A DNA stretch of 64,000 bases, taken from NCBI GenBank assembly GCA_004014935.1, contig CP025321.1, positions 1,550,001 to 1,614,000 on the forward strand, given 5' to 3'. A program made the position numbers and the translations under genes. Shown in pieces: positions 37,970 to 48,795 of the stretch. Source of the DNA: Saccharomycopsis malanga. Taxonomy: Eukaryota > Ascomycota > Saccharomycetes > Ascoideales > Saccharomycopsidaceae. The notes under the pieces were generated by a model, which saw only the letters and a program-made list of their open reading frames with translations, was not told where the DNA came from and made no database searches. Numbering within the stretch: position 1 is the first letter of the stretch; every line of letters starts with the position of its first letter.

Positions 37970-40780
37970 ATGTCCCATAGAAGAAGAGCGTACCCAAAGA
38001 CTGGGTACCAGTATCAGCAGGGAGCGGTTCCTGGCGCTGTTGGCGCCACGACGCCTGTCCCGGGCGTTCCTAACGCTGCTGCTGCTGCTCCTGTGTATCC
38101 TGGCGTCCCTGGTGCTGTTGCTCCGGGGTATCCTGGTGTTTCTGGCGCCAGTACTCCCGTCAGCTATCCTGCCGCTGCGTCTCCATACGGTGGCGACCAG
38201 ACATCTCTGCAGGTTTATGCGGCTCCAGGCGTTGATCAGGCTACACATGCATTCCAGAACATGAACATTGGAGGTGCCGGTGTTCCGGGGTTTACCGGGG
38301 GTGGATCTGTAGGTGCCAATAATCAGCTATATTCCACCGATTTGTTACGTGAGTTGCCGCCGCCAATTTCCGACTTGGCGTTGCCGCCGCCACCGATCAT
38401 TTTACCTCCAAATTCCTCGGTCACGCAAAATCCGGAATCCAATGCCGGTCCCGAATATTTCCGGTCAACGTTGAATGCCGTGCCAACCACTAATTCGCTA
38501 TTGAAAAAGGCCAAATTGCCTTTTGCCGTGGTTGTGAGACCATACATCAGCTTACATGATTCCGAAAAACCGGTTCCGGTGGTTTCGGACACGTTGATTG
38601 CTCGGTGTCGCCGGTGCCGGTCGTATATTAATCCGTTCATCAGTTTTGTCGAGGGCGGACGCCGGTGGCGGTGCAATTTCTGTAACTTGTTGAATGATGT
38701 TCCGACCGGTTTTGATTATAATGGAATCACGGGACAACAGCTCAATCGGTACGAACGGAATGAGCTCAATTACGGTGTGGTGGAGTTTGTCGCACCCCCG
38801 GAATACATGGTCAGACCTCCGCAACCATTGGTTTATGTGTTTGTTTTGGAGGTGACCGCACAGGCTGTCCAGAGCGGTCTATTAGCAACTGCGGCCCGCA
38901 CGGTGTTGGAAAGTTTGGACCAGATTCCAAACCGGGACGGTCGGACGCGTGTGGCGGTCTTAGGAGTGGATTCGGCATTGAGATTCTTCAAAATCCCCGG
39001 CGCTGAGGACAGCGTGAAGCCGGAAACAGAAGCCGAGACGGAAAGTAATGACGGATCCGGACCGTCGTCGGATCCGTTGGAAACAGGACCGGAAATGCTT
39101 GTGATTTCGGATCTTGAGGAGCCTTTCTTACCGGTTCCGGAGGGATTGTTAGTCAACCTTGCGGACTGCCGTAGCAATATTGAGTCGCTTTTGCGCGGAA
39201 TCCACGGCATGTTTCTTGGAAACACCGACAGCAAGTTCGCTCTCGGCCCGGCTTTAAAAGCAGCACATAAATTAATTCAGTCTGTCGGCGGTAAGATTGT
39301 GGTGGTCTCAACTAGTTTGCCAACCCTCGGAATCGGCCAGCTATCGGTCAGGGACGAAGAGGCCGTGAGCGGCAAGCCACGCGAGGCCGCGGCATTGCTC
39401 GGCACGGCAAACGCGTTCTATAAATCATTCGCGGTCGAATGTAACAAAAGTCAGGTGACCGTTGACATGTTTCTTGCGGCGTCGAGTTACCAGGACGTGG
39501 CGTCGTTGTCGAGTCTTCCGAGATTCACGTCGGGACAGACGCATTTCTACCCGGCGTGGTCGGCAGCAAGGGAGGAGGACGTGGCCAAGCTCTGCCGCGA
39601 GTTGTCGGCCCATTTGTCAATGGACGTCAGCCTCGAGGCCGTGCTCCGTGTCCGTGGGTCGTCGGGACTTCGGATGTCGTCCTTCTACGGAAACTTTTTC
39701 AACCGGTCAAGCGATTTGTGCTCCTTTCCGACTTTCCCACGTGACCAGTCGTATGTCATCGAGGTGTCAATCGAGGAGCATCTTACGAAGCCTACGGTTG
39801 CTCTTCAAGCGGCGGTTCTTCACACGACATCTTTCGGAGAGCGCCGGATCCGCGTCACTACTCTTGTGTTGCCAACAACCACCGCTCTTGCCGAGATCTA
39901 CGCGTCCGCAGACCAATGCGCCATCACAAATTACTATACGCACAAGGCCGCCGAGAAAGTATGGTCGTCATCGCTACAAGACGCCCGCGACTTGCTCACC
40001 AAACACGTGGCAGACATTTTGGCCGTCTACAAAAAGGAATTGGTTGCCGCGAATGTCGGAACAGCGCTGCCTTTGCAGATTGCAACCAATTTGAAGATGT
40101 TCCCACTCTTAATGCACTCATTACAGAAACATATCGCTTTAAGACCCGGCCGCGTCCCGTCCGACCACCGGGCAGCTGGCTTGAACTTATTAACCTCGGC
40201 ACCACTCCCAAAAATCATTAAAACCATTTATCCTTCCATTTATTCACTCCACGACATGCCCGACGAGGCCGGTTTGCCGGATTCCGGATCCGGTCAGGAT
40301 TCCGGGTCGGACACCGGCGCGGATGCGGCGGCTGGTGAGATTGTGATGCCGTTAGCGATTAATGCTACTGCAACGGCGTTACAGAGCTATGGATTGTATT
40401 TGATTGACAATACTACGGAACTTTTCCTTTGGGTTGGTGGTGATGCTGTGCCTCAATTAGCACAAGATGTTTTTGGTACCCCGGATTTGAATCAAATTCC
40501 AATTGGTAAGACCGAACTTGCTGTTGTCGAGGGCTCAGAATTTAACCAGCGTATCAGAAACATTATTGGTAAAATCAGAGAAGATGTGTCGTCAGTCACT
40601 TGGCAAAATCTTTACGTCATCAGAGGCGCATCTGCGAACGAACCAGTAAACCAGGCCCACGGCAGAGAACTCATTGCATTGCGTTTGTGGGCTCTCAGTG
40701 AGTTAGTCGAGGATAGAGCAAACAACACTGCTAGTTACAGAGAGTTCCTTGGCTCTTTAAGAGAGAAAATTGCAAATTAG
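37970..40780 (+). CDS. SEC24: COPII coat subunit Sec24
   Basis: The protein has 936 residues, the usual size. An N-terminal Pro/Gly/Ala-rich region ('[16 protein letters not shown]', tandem VPGV/YPGV units) is followed by '[20 protein letters not shown]', the zinc finger '[11 protein letters not shown]' ... 'WRCNFCN' (about residues 212-236), the trunk domain ('[20 protein letters not shown]'), the beta-sandwich and helical parts, and a C-terminal gelsolin-like domain ('[20 protein letters not shown]'). Sec24 picks cargo at ER exit sites with Sec23. Part of the trunk holds an acidic Glu/Ser insertion (about 340-370). Its third quarter is GC-rich. A SINE head follows 90 bp after the stop. Confidence 0.97.
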   Translation: MSHRRRAYPKTGYQYQQGAVPGAVGATTPVPGVPNAAAAAPVYPGVPGAVAPGYPGVSGASTPVSYPAAASPYGGDQTSLQVYAAPGVDQATHAFQNMNIGGAGVPGFTGGGSVGANNQLYSTDLLRELPPPISDLALPPPPIILPPNSSVTQNPESNAGPEYFRSTLNAVPTTNSLLKKAKLPFAVVVRPYISLHDSEKPVPVVSDTLIARCRRCRSYINPFISFVEGGRRWRCNFCNLLNDVPTGFDYNGITGQQLNRYERNELNYGVVEFVAPPEYMVRPPQPLVYVFVLEVTAQAVQSGLLATAARTVLESLDQIPNRDGRTRVAVLGVDSALRFFKIPGAEDSVKPETEAETESNDGSGPSSDPLETGPEMLVISDLEEPFLPVPEGLLVNLADCRSNIESLLRGIHGMFLGNTDSKFALGPALKAAHKLIQSVGGKIVVVSTSLPTLGIGQLSVRDEEAVSGKPREAAALLGTANAFYKSFAVECNKSQVTVDMFLAASSYQDVASLSSLPRFTSGQTHFYPAWSAAREEDVAKLCRELSAHLSMDVSLEAVLRVRGSSGLRMSSFYGNFFNRSSDLCSFPTFPRDQSYVIEVSIEEHLTKPTVALQAAVLHTTSFGERRIRVTTLVLPTTTALAEIYASADQCAITNYYTHKAAEKVWSSSLQDARDLLTKHVADILAVYKKELVAANVGTALPLQIATNLKMFPLLMHSLQKHIALRPGRVPSDHRAAGLNLLTSAPLPKIIKTIYPSIYSLHDMPDEAGLPDSGSGQDSGSDTGADAAAGEIVMPLAINATATALQSYGLYLIDNTTELFLWVGGDAVPQLAQDVFGTPDLNQIPIGKTELAVVEGSEFNQRIRNIIGKIREDVSSVTWQNLYVIRGASANEPVNQAHGRELIALRLWALSELVEDRANNTASYREFLGSLREKIAN

Positions 40781-40871
40781 TGTTTTGTTTTTTGTTTTTG
40801 TTTTTTGTTTGCTGAACAATAAAAAGTATATTTTTGTAATGGTTGTTGTAAGTGTTTAATAGTAAGGATTA

Positions 40872-40950
40872 TGGCCGCTGGGCCGTTCTGGCTCGGCCGT
40901 TTGGCTCAGAAGCCAGTATTTTGGAGAAGAGAAGAAGGCTTTGACCAATA
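40872..40950 (+). mobile_element. SINE head remnant downstream of SEC24
   Basis: 'GGCCGCTGGGCCGTTCTGGC' and box-A-like 'TTTGGCTCAGAAG' then 'TTTGGAGAAGAGAAGAAGGC'. The head has a small internal duplication (GGCCGTT). Same sense as SEC24, about 90 bp after its stop. Confidence 0.8.
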
Positions 40951-40974
40951 AAAATGCTTACTTTTCAATTTGTT

Positions 40975-41154
40975 ATAATAGTATCATATATTTCAAGCCC
41001 AGTACATATCAGTTTCGTATATACGCGCTATGTCTAAGGGGACTTGGTCAATTCCAATTCTGTACTATTTATCATCGTTGACTCACCCCTGTTCCTGTTA
41101 GCTCTTGTTTTTCTCTTCTCTGAGAGCATGGACCACTGAGCCAAATGGCCCAGT
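40975..41154 (-). mobile_element. SINE, short form
   Basis: The minus strand shows head CTGGGCCATTTGGCTCAGTG with box A intact, 'AACAGGGGTGAGTCAACGAT', 'CCCCTTAGACATAGCGCG' and a perfect 3' end 'ATATGTACTGGGCTTGAAAT'. It is well conserved and faces the head remnant at 40872-40950. Confidence 0.9.
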
Positions 41155-41155
41155 A

Positions 41156-41599
41156 CTATCTGCTAAATTGCCCTGCCAGATCCTTTTTAGAATGTCATAT
41201 TAACCAATTCAGCAGTCGACCTCAGTATTTTTGCTTGGCGGTAGGATTCTAGAAGAATTACAAAGAGAGCTGCATGGATGTTTTCGGTAGACCTGATAAA
41301 CATTTTACTGAGAATGAGTTTTGTTTTTATTAACAGAAACAACTTTTATTTACCATCTTCAAGAAAGGACTAATTCAAATTAATACCTTTTGAGGTTTTG
41401 AAAAGGAAGCAAGAAGTTGCCAAAGGGAAAAGGAACAGCAAAAGAAGGCTTTTAAAAAGGTAAGGTTAGTTTTTGATGATTGGAAGAATATGTTCAAGTG
41501 TTTTCAAAGAATCTATTTATTAATAGTCAAAAGTAATTGTTTCATACTGGCAAACGGAAGCTTAGTAGTTTGCCAAAGCAAATATTAACTTATTCGTAT
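41156..41599. other. Spacer between SEC24 and SEC7 3' ends
   Basis: AT-rich DNA with no recognised gene; purine-rich 41380-41470. Confidence 0.45.
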
Positions 41600-41840
41600 A
41601 TCTTAGAGAATTAAAGTCTGAAATAAAGACGGCTCCTAAGTGTATCGAAGCAAGTGACTATGAGTATCAACTAGCAAGTCGATTCGTTAATAATTGGTAA
41701 AATGAACCTAGAAAACCAATTGTAAACAGAACAAACATAAAATAATGGGGCTCCTTACATCTACTCGCTCAGACCAGAGAATTAGAAGCATATCAAGGTT
41801 TACCACCAATTATTCATAGTGAAAAAATATAAAGGCGATA
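41600..41840. mobile_element. LTR-like relic
   Basis: 'gtctgaaataaagac', 'taataattggtaaaatga', and 'ctcgctcagaccagag' align with the relic at 1640-1860. Broken and old. Confidence 0.5.
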
Positions 41841-41945
41841 GTACTGAGCATTTTGATAGGATTGAATCAATAAATAAGTCTGGCAGGACTTTCATTGGAA
41901 AAAGCTCAGTTTATCAACCTATTTTTGACTAAAATACACTGTGAT

Positions 41946-41985
41946 CGCTGTGCTGGATGGCTTAACTATCCGGCCCAGTGGCGGC
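41946..41985 (-). mobile_element. SINE head fragment, diverged
   Basis: Minus-strand 'GCCACTGGGCCGGATAGTTA' resembles the SINE 5' end only. Confidence 0.4.
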
Positions 41986-42216
41986 TCAGATACTATTCTA
42001 CTTCAACACTAAATCTCATTATCTAAGCTAACGGACTTGGTTACCTCATCAATTTCTCTAATCTAAATAAATTTCTACAAAACAGTCTACAATTGTAATC
42101 TAAATAAATCTCTACAAAACACTCTCCAATTCTAATCTAAATAAATCTCTATTAAACAGAAGTCTCGTCCACCAACTTCAACTAAACTTTGTTAAACCAT
42201 CTCATCAAGCGTACAT

Positions 42217-42334
42217 AATAATAACGTCGTATATATCAAGCTCAGTACATATCAGTTTCGTATATACGAGCCATTTCCGAGCCATTTCCGAGCCATACAG
42301 TTCAGCCATACAGCCCAGCGGTATGGCAAAGTGT
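42217..42334 (-). mobile_element. SINE with middle deleted, downstream of SEC7
   Basis: The minus strand joins a head ('CCGCTGGGCTGTATGGCTGA', then 'ATGGCTCGGAA' repeated) directly to the 3' end 'CGTATATACGAAACTGATAT' and 'TGTACTGAGCTTGATATATA' with a short (ATT)n tail. It begins 20 bp after the SEC7 stop in the same sense. Confidence 0.82.
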
Positions 42335-42353
42335 ATCAATTAATAATATAAAA

Positions 42354-45300
42354 CTAAATTCTAACATAGACCTCGCCCACTCTGGTCAAAAAGTTTTTGA
42401 TTGAGGATCTCAACTCTTGGGGCAAATGCTTGTCCAAGATGTTGAGAACCAAGTCGTACATGATAGGGCAGTGTTTGATAAAGTCGTCTTCCTCCAACTC
42501 GTAATAGCCTTGCAATATTTCTACAACAACGGGTCTCCAAGTGTTGATGTTTCTTTGTTTGGAACTTTCGTCCAAAGAGATGTAATTTTCAATTATTTTC
42601 ACACAAAGTGGAATGAGTGTCCGCAACAAAGACTCTCGTTCTTTTTCGGTGATTTTCTTCCCGTTTATTAATAGACGGAAGATAATGTTGATGTACACAC
42701 CGGCAGAAGAAGACTCTTGCTTGAGCAAATTAGGCAACCTTTCAATGACTCCCGAGTTCCAGAGTCTTACTCTCAAATTGTAGTCTTCATTAAACTCGTG
42801 GGAAAACTTGTAGGATTTCTTCAAAACTTTGGCAAGTTGTAACAAGTTATCTAGAGGAATACATTCATAAAACGTTTCGTCTTCAAACAATTCAGACAAT
42901 GTTTCTATCATAAGTAGTTGCAAAACACATTTTACTACTATGATCCCTTTTTCTTTGAGTTTTTTGCGATGATCCTCTGAAAACGCTGTAGGCTTTCTAT
43001 TGGCTTGTGGTGATGTCACATCGAGTTCATTGACATTGGTTGGACTAGCTGGAGATTTTGCAGATTGGTTGTGAATAATTACTGTATCAGTTGAATTGTC
43101 AATATTGTCATTTGAAGTGTCAATATTATCATTTGAATTGTTAATATTTTCAGTTGAATTGTTAATATTTTCATTTGAATTGTTAATATTTTCATTTAAT
43201 TTATTATTATCCTTTGACTCAATATTATCTTTTGACTTGTCAACCAATTCATTACTCAACTTGTTATTTAAAATCTCATCATTTCCATTAACAAGCAGAA
43301 TTGCGCCTCCAAACTCTTCCTCGATTTCCAAGTGATCTCTTTCTTCTCTCAAAGGATCAGCAAGAAACAATTCCACAGCTGTGGTGGACTCAAACAACTC
43401 CTCCAATGTTGACGTGACCTTGTTCCAATCAGCGGCAGCAAACTTTTTTGCATTTTGGAGTATCAAGCTTTGAAGACAGTTTCTGCCAATTCTGGAAATG
43501 GTGTCGTTTTCCTGAAGGATACATGAGCAAAGAAGTTTCAAGTAACCTTCGAGCATAGGCATTAACGTGTGGAAGTGTGTGAAAAGAGCGACCATGTTTT
43601 TCAATGCCTGGATGAGAGTAGTAGACAACCAAACGGACAAGTCGTCATGACTGTTGAGCAGAGACCAGTGGTTACTGAGGACGCCAAAGATTGGAAACAA
43701 CAAGTCATGGCAAATGGTATGCCAGCATTTTTCGTCAAAAGTACTTCCGTATTCTACCAAGGCATCGAATAAATGGTCCAACGATACCGAACGGCTTTCC
43801 AAATCTGCATTCTTCAAGACAACGCGGTTGAATCCTGCCAATACTGGAAAGAACCGAATGTTCTGGGGGTCAGTTGTGTTCTGAGCATCCGTTTCATTTC
43901 GAGGCTGTACCTTATGAATAAGCAACTTCATATCTGCAATGGCATGAAGACTGATCTTCTGGCTTTGTTCGTTGCATGCAAGAGCCGTGTAAGCCTCCAC
44001 AAGGTCGCCAAAGGCCTCTTGTTTGCAAATGGCATCAAAGTATAACCGATTGATCTTGCTGAGCATCTTATAAGATGTCGCGACTAGCTGGTCGTTGGGC
44101 TCCACCGCCGCTTGTGCCAACACTGTGAAAATAGCTACCCATCCGGACCGGATTTTATCAGACTTGGCCAAGATCATGTTATCGATGCAGGCAAGCACCA
44201 TCGCTTTGACATCTGATGACTCATTGTGCTGCAAAACAAACGCAAATGGATTTAAAAAGTCCTTTTGGAACTTGAAATACGGCAACTCCTCAATATCAAA
44301 GAAACGCAGTGCAAGTTGCCGTAAAGAGTCGAGGGCAAAGAGCACAATATCCCGGTTCGGATGACAACACACTCGGTTAAACGTTTGTCCCATGATAGAC
44401 CAAAGCTGTGACCATTCGAGCCGGATACGCTGCATGTTGTAATAACACACATCCACCATTTTCTGAAGCGAGAAAATCCGTGGGCTACCGGAGGCACCCG
44501 TGGCCACAACCTCAGTGAGCGCCACTTCAGTGAGCGCTTCGACAAAACAAGTGATGGCGTCAATAGGGAATGTGCTGGTATTGGCAAAGATCTTGTCAAT
44601 GTTGGCGGCAATGTCGGAAGATGCGAAGAAGGTCCCAATATCTGCAGGTAATGTGATATTGTGTGGATGGCCGTTCATGAAATCCGGAATGGATGACGCG
44701 TCCGCTCCCTGTGCAATAAGCAGCAACCGGTCCAACTGTGAAACTGCCACTAAGATGTCGTTCCAGGAAGAGTCCAATAACGGGCCGTCGGCAAGTGCTA
44801 CGTTCAAAAGCACCGAAACGGCATCAAGGTTTTTAGCAGCAATCTCGTGCGGGCTATGCAATGACGTAAACTGGAGAAGCGCGTTGACGAACGAAGTGCG
44901 CGCGTCATCCAAATGGAAAAGACAAGCAATCTTGATCGATAACCGAATTCCATCAAGACAGAGAGGCGCCGCAGGTCCACCTGAGGTGTGCTGGAAACTC
45001 GGTGTGAGCGCCGCTAGAAACGACATCCACAACGTATCGAAGAAGGAGCGCACATGATCGGCATGGCGTGCGCGGACAAACCGGTTGCGCAGTCCGCTGG
45101 CGCGAATTGCACGCTCCGTCTTGGTAGCCATTTCTTGAGCCGCATGACGGTATATTGCGCGTGGAGCGTGCTCGGCTTCTAACACAATTTCATTAGTGGC
45201 AATATCATTGAAAATATCGAGCAAAACATGCCGAGGCAAGTCCTTGCCGTCATCAATGCCCGCGTTGTTCCGCACAAAATCCTCTGCTGTCATCCGATTG

Positions 45301-47921
45301 CGCACCTGGCTGTTGTGCTGGTCCGTGTTCAACATCACCGCCGAATATGAAAGCACATACAACGTGTCCGCCTGCGCAAACACGCCATGCGGGTGGCTTC
45401 GATAGTATGTCTCGGCAAACTTCAACATGAACCGGTCAATTTTCTGCGACTCTCCGGGCAACCGAAAGCTCTGAAGAAACGTACGCAACGCGTCCACGAA
45501 TTTCATTCCGGCAAAGCTGAATCCATCCACAAACGCGTGCATCACCCGTACGTTGTACTCATCACCCTCGCCAAGATACTCACCAAGAGCTTCCTTATCA
45601 AGGATGGCGTTGTTCTCCCGAAGGAATTGGGCAACGTCTGCCGGCTCGGGCGACGCGATAAATCCAGCTTCAATGAGTCTTTCGAGCCCACGTTTAGGCT
45701 TGTAGTTGAACATGCGCACACATTCAAGTAATAATGTCTTGCGCTTCTTCACCGTCTCAAACAGATCCGGCAACCTCACCGGTTTGGTGACAAGCCCTTG
45801 TTCCGGGGTTTCGGTTGGTTTGCTTGCCCATCCGTGCAACGATCGAAGGATGCTCACAAGGCATTCTAAGGCTTTGACGTCCGGATTACGGTTCTCGCTT
45901 TTGATTAGCAATCCCACAAGTGTTTCAATGATATTCGGCTGGCTTGGTGAGCAATCAAAGTTCAAATAAAATTCAATTAAAAGCCGGGGGTCATTTGCAA
46001 GTTTGGCAACTACTCCGAGAAAATAATCCTTTTGAAATACTGTTGCTGTGGGCATTTCCACAAGGGGAAAAAAGATTTCAGAGAACAAGACTGGAATCTC
46101 GTTGATGAACTCAGCCCGGAGGTTGGTCATCATAAGATAGAAGACGTCCAAACATACGGCGTAGATAGCATCTGCCTGGTACACTGCGTTACGAGCCAAC
46201 GCTAACAATAGATAATTGCGCACGGCCTCTACAAATGGGATACGTTCATGAGTTGCTGCGGACGTGATTGCGACGCCACGTCCTGCAAAACAGCCAATGT
46301 GATTTTTCAATATCGAGTGAAGGATCCGCAACGAAAGAAGTTTGGACCGTACTGCCGTAGACCGCACATCAAGAGTTTTTTCATCCAATGGCTTCACCGA
46401 AAGTTTTGTCATGGCACGGAAAATCAAAAAACAGTCTTTGGCTAACAAGCTGCTGCCCTCGTCTGCCAGCATTGCCTTGGACTCGAGGTCGCCAAACTTT
46501 TTGTCATCCGCTTCGTTCAAGTTTTCAAGGTTCTCCAAATCAACCTTGTCGCCCTCTGAAACTTCTGAAACTTCTGAAACTTCGATTGACAAGCTGGCCG
46601 AATCGCCATCCGAACCTTTGTCGTCTTCCATTGTGACCTCAATCTTTTGGAAATAATAATCAATTATTTGGGTTAAAGTTGCTTCTGCTATCAATTTGAT
46701 GTTCTCGTTTACTGTCAAGATGAATATGTTATATATCAAGCGAATACCTTCGAGAAGCTTCCCCGTGTGGACCTCTACATTCTCGTTTAGCACAATGCTG
46801 GCCACTGTCTTCACAATCTGAAGCTCAAGTGCGTCATCTGTCTCCTCTTTGAACACTGCTGCCACTGCATCAATACACAAGTCCGAAAACTGTTTGTAGC
46901 CCCCATAACTGATCGCATTGAACCGCGACGCCGTATTCTCAAAAGTATATATCTTTGAAATGGCATCTACAACCATCACTTTTAATGCTAAATTGTTCTC
47001 TGCTTTTTTTAACAATTCAACCAACTTTACCGAGGGAATCTCCGCCTCTCCCAATGTCTTTACACACTCATTAATTAGTTCCTTTTGCGCTGCGTTCAAT
47101 TTTAACTGTTTGGGATTCACTGACCCAAACAATTTCTTCAATACGTTTATAGTCGCAGTAGAAGAGCTAGAAGAAGTTATTTGAACCGTTTGTTTAGTGC
47201 TTTCTGCATTTGCTTTCTCTGTGCTTATTTCTGTTTCTTTCTCATTCGAGTTTTTAATCGGTTTTTTATTCAAACTGCTTTCCCTAGAGTATTTATTAGC
47301 ATCTGATTTAACGCCATTAATATTGGCTTTCTCATTGATTGATTTGGTTTCTTTCTCTTTAGAGTTTTCATCTGTTTGTATTTTAGAACTGCTTTCAGTA
47401 GAATGTTTATTATCATCTGATTCAGCGCTATTGATGTTATTAGCACTATTAATGTTATTAGCGCTATTAACGTCATTAACGCTATTAACGTCATTAACGC
47501 CATTAGCTCCATTAACTCCATTAGCGCCTTTAACACCATTAGCGCCTTTAACACCATTAACACCATTAACACCATTAACACCATTAACACCATTAACACC
47601 ATTAACACCATTAACACCATTAACACCATTAACACCATTAACACCATTAACACCATTAACACCATTAACACCATTAACACCATTCGCGCCATTATTTGTA
47701 TCAGGTTTTGTTTCCTTTATTTCATCTTTTACATCTTTTTTTAAATCCTCTTTCAGCTCTGTTTCTGAACCCTTCTTCAAACCTTCTTCTTCACCCCCTT
47801 TCAAACCATCTTCTTGATCCACTTTGGATTCCTTCACAGAATCAACACTTTTAGCTGACAGCGGTTCTGCTCTACCAGCACCAAAAGCCACTTCAGAACG
47901 CCCTTCATCAGTATCGGACAT
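42354..47921 (-). CDS. SEC7: Sec7, large Arf guanine-nucleotide exchange factor of the trans-Golgi
   Basis: The protein has 1855 residues from ATG 47921 (MSDTDEGRSEVAFG); codons further upstream lack an ATG. An acidic/low-complexity N-terminus includes about 20 tandem NGV triplets. DCB and HUS domains follow, with 'NFDCSPSQPNIIETLVGLL' as the HUS end. The Sec7 domain spans about residues 745-940: 'RGLERLIEAGFI', the glutamate finger in 'FRLPGES' (about 820), and 'LSYSAVMLNTDQHNSQVRNR'. HDS1-4 repeats fill the C-terminal half ('VDVCYYNMQRIRLEWSQLW'). It activates Arf1 at the late Golgi. An Asn/Ser/Glu repeat (NINNSNENINNS) interrupts the HDS region near residue 1600. A SINE lies 20 bp downstream. 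Confidence 0.97.
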   Translation of the reverse strand: MSDTDEGRSEVAFGAGRAEPLSAKSVDSVKESKVDQEDGLKGGEEEGLKKGSETELKEDLKKDVKDEIKETKPDTNNGANGVNGVNGVNGVNGVNGVNGVNGVNGVNGVNGVNGVNGVNGVNGVKGANGVKGANGVNGANGVNDVNSVNDVNSANNINSANNINSAESDDNKHSTESSSKIQTDENSKEKETKSINEKANINGVKSDANKYSRESSLNKKPIKNSNEKETEISTEKANAESTKQTVQITSSSSSTATINVLKKLFGSVNPKQLKLNAAQKELINECVKTLGEAEIPSVKLVELLKKAENNLALKVMVVDAISKIYTFENTASRFNAISYGGYKQFSDLCIDAVAAVFKEETDDALELQIVKTVASIVLNENVEVHTGKLLEGIRLIYNIFILTVNENIKLIAEATLTQIIDYYFQKIEVTMEDDKGSDGDSASLSIEVSEVSEVSEGDKVDLENLENLNEADDKKFGDLESKAMLADEGSSLLAKDCFLIFRAMTKLSVKPLDEKTLDVRSTAVRSKLLSLRILHSILKNHIGCFAGRGVAITSAATHERIPFVEAVRNYLLLALARNAVYQADAIYAVCLDVFYLMMTNLRAEFINEIPVLFSEIFFPLVEMPTATVFQKDYFLGVVAKLANDPRLLIEFYLNFDCSPSQPNIIETLVGLLIKSENRNPDVKALECLVSILRSLHGWASKPTETPEQGLVTKPVRLPDLFETVKKRKTLLLECVRMFNYKPKRGLERLIEAGFIASPEPADVAQFLRENNAILDKEALGEYLGEGDEYNVRVMHAFVDGFSFAGMKFVDALRTFLQSFRLPGESQKIDRFMLKFAETYYRSHPHGVFAQADTLYVLSYSAVMLNTDQHNSQVRNRMTAEDFVRNNAGIDDGKDLPRHVLLDIFNDIATNEIVLEAEHAPRAIYRHAAQEMATKTERAIRASGLRNRFVRARHADHVRSFFDTLWMSFLAALTPSFQHTSGGPAAPLCLDGIRLSIKIACLFHLDDARTSFVNALLQFTSLHSPHEIAAKNLDAVSVLLNVALADGPLLDSSWNDILVAVSQLDRLLLIAQGADASSIPDFMNGHPHNITLPADIGTFFASSDIAANIDKIFANTSTFPIDAITCFVEALTEVALTEVVATGASGSPRIFSLQKMVDVCYYNMQRIRLEWSQLWSIMGQTFNRVCCHPNRDIVLFALDSLRQLALRFFDIEELPYFKFQKDFLNPFAFVLQHNESSDVKAMVLACIDNMILAKSDKIRSGWVAIFTVLAQAAVEPNDQLVATSYKMLSKINRLYFDAICKQEAFGDLVEAYTALACNEQSQKISLHAIADMKLLIHKVQPRNETDAQNTTDPQNIRFFPVLAGFNRVVLKNADLESRSVSLDHLFDALVEYGSTFDEKCWHTICHDLLFPIFGVLSNHWSLLNSHDDLSVWLSTTLIQALKNMVALFTHFHTLMPMLEGYLKLLCSCILQENDTISRIGRNCLQSLILQNAKKFAAADWNKVTSTLEELFESTTAVELFLADPLREERDHLEIEEEFGGAILLVNGNDEILNNKLSNELVDKSKDNIESKDNNKLNENINNSNENINNSTENINNSNDNIDTSNDNIDNSTDTVIIHNQSAKSPASPTNVNELDVTSPQANRKPTAFSEDHRKKLKEKGIIVVKCVLQLLMIETLSELFEDETFYECIPLDNLLQLAKVLKKSYKFSHEFNEDYNLRVRLWNSGVIERLPNLLKQESSSAGVYINIIFRLLINGKKITEKERESLLRTLIPLCVKIIENYISLDESSKQRNINTWRPVVVEILQGYYELEEDDFIKHCPIMYDLVLNILDKHLPQELRSSIKNFLTRVGEVYVRI
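47520..47695. repeat. 9-bp repeat encoding (Asn-Gly-Val)n in SEC7
   Basis: The plus strand reads acaccatta about 15 times perfectly, with variants extending the array on the 3' protein side. On the coding strand this is (NGV)n, inside the disordered N-terminus. Frame is kept because the unit is a multiple of three. Confidence 0.97.
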
Positions 47922-48795
47922 TGCAGCTATGTAAATCAACTATCAAAGCAAAAACTGCAAACGTTCGCTATCAATTAATCTAAACGCTGAATCATTAATT
48001 ATGTTTCACCATCTCAAATCTACTCGCCTTCTCCATAACGTTGTCAATAAAATACTCGCCTTCTAATACTTACAGGGCTCCTAATCAATGTCACGTGTGT
48101 GGCTGGGGTCTCATGGACAGGTGTCCTAACTGGATGACGCCGTCAAATGTGTTTAACACAACAGTTTATAAGCAAAGGTCTATTGTATTTCAAAGAGGTT
48201 GTGTAGTGCTGTAATAAGAAGCTCTTGTTGTGTTATTGTGTGTTTATATTTTTCAAATTTTGATTGCCCATCAGCTTATTATTCCTTGTCTTTGATAGAT
48301 AGTATACTGTGTGTTTAGCATATAAAACAACAATTATTGATCTATAATAACTAACAACACATCTACATTTGGAACAAGAAGCAAATGATATATTAACCAA
48401 CCCACAACGTGATTACTAAAGTCAATAAGAAATAAGAAATAGGAATGTCAACTATATATTGTCTAAAAAACCGCTCGAATAATGTAATCAGAGCCATTGA
48501 CATAGAATAGTACAAGAAATTAGTATCAATTTAATTATAACGAACATGGCATGTATTAGAATTGTTTCATTGAATATATCACCATTATATATTGTATATT
48601 CGCCAACTGCCCCGCCCAATCATGTACATTTATGCAACCAAACGCATCTATCACGCCCCCTTTTTTTTTACCAAACCGAACAATTAAACAACAAAAAAAA
48701 TGAAATGCGCACGCCAGGCGATGAGGCATTATTGCAGTACGGTGGTTATCTACATGGCTTCTGAATGCTTCTATTAGACTTTCGGATGTCTTGTG
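47922..48795. other. Divergent spacer upstream of SEC7 and the 48.8-kb gene
   Basis: A CACGTG-like 'tcacgtgtg' lies at about 48091. No gene is seen; a 72-codon forward frame (48546-48764) has no recognisable feature. Confidence 0.5.

Noticed and set aside
47197-47817. 206-codon forward frame rich in Leu-Thr-Pro
   Set aside because: Antisense of the SEC7 NGV repeat and neighbouring low-complexity codons.
48546-48764. 72-codon forward frame upstream of the 48.8-kb gene
   Set aside because: No recognisable features, low complexity at the end, overlaps likely promoter.
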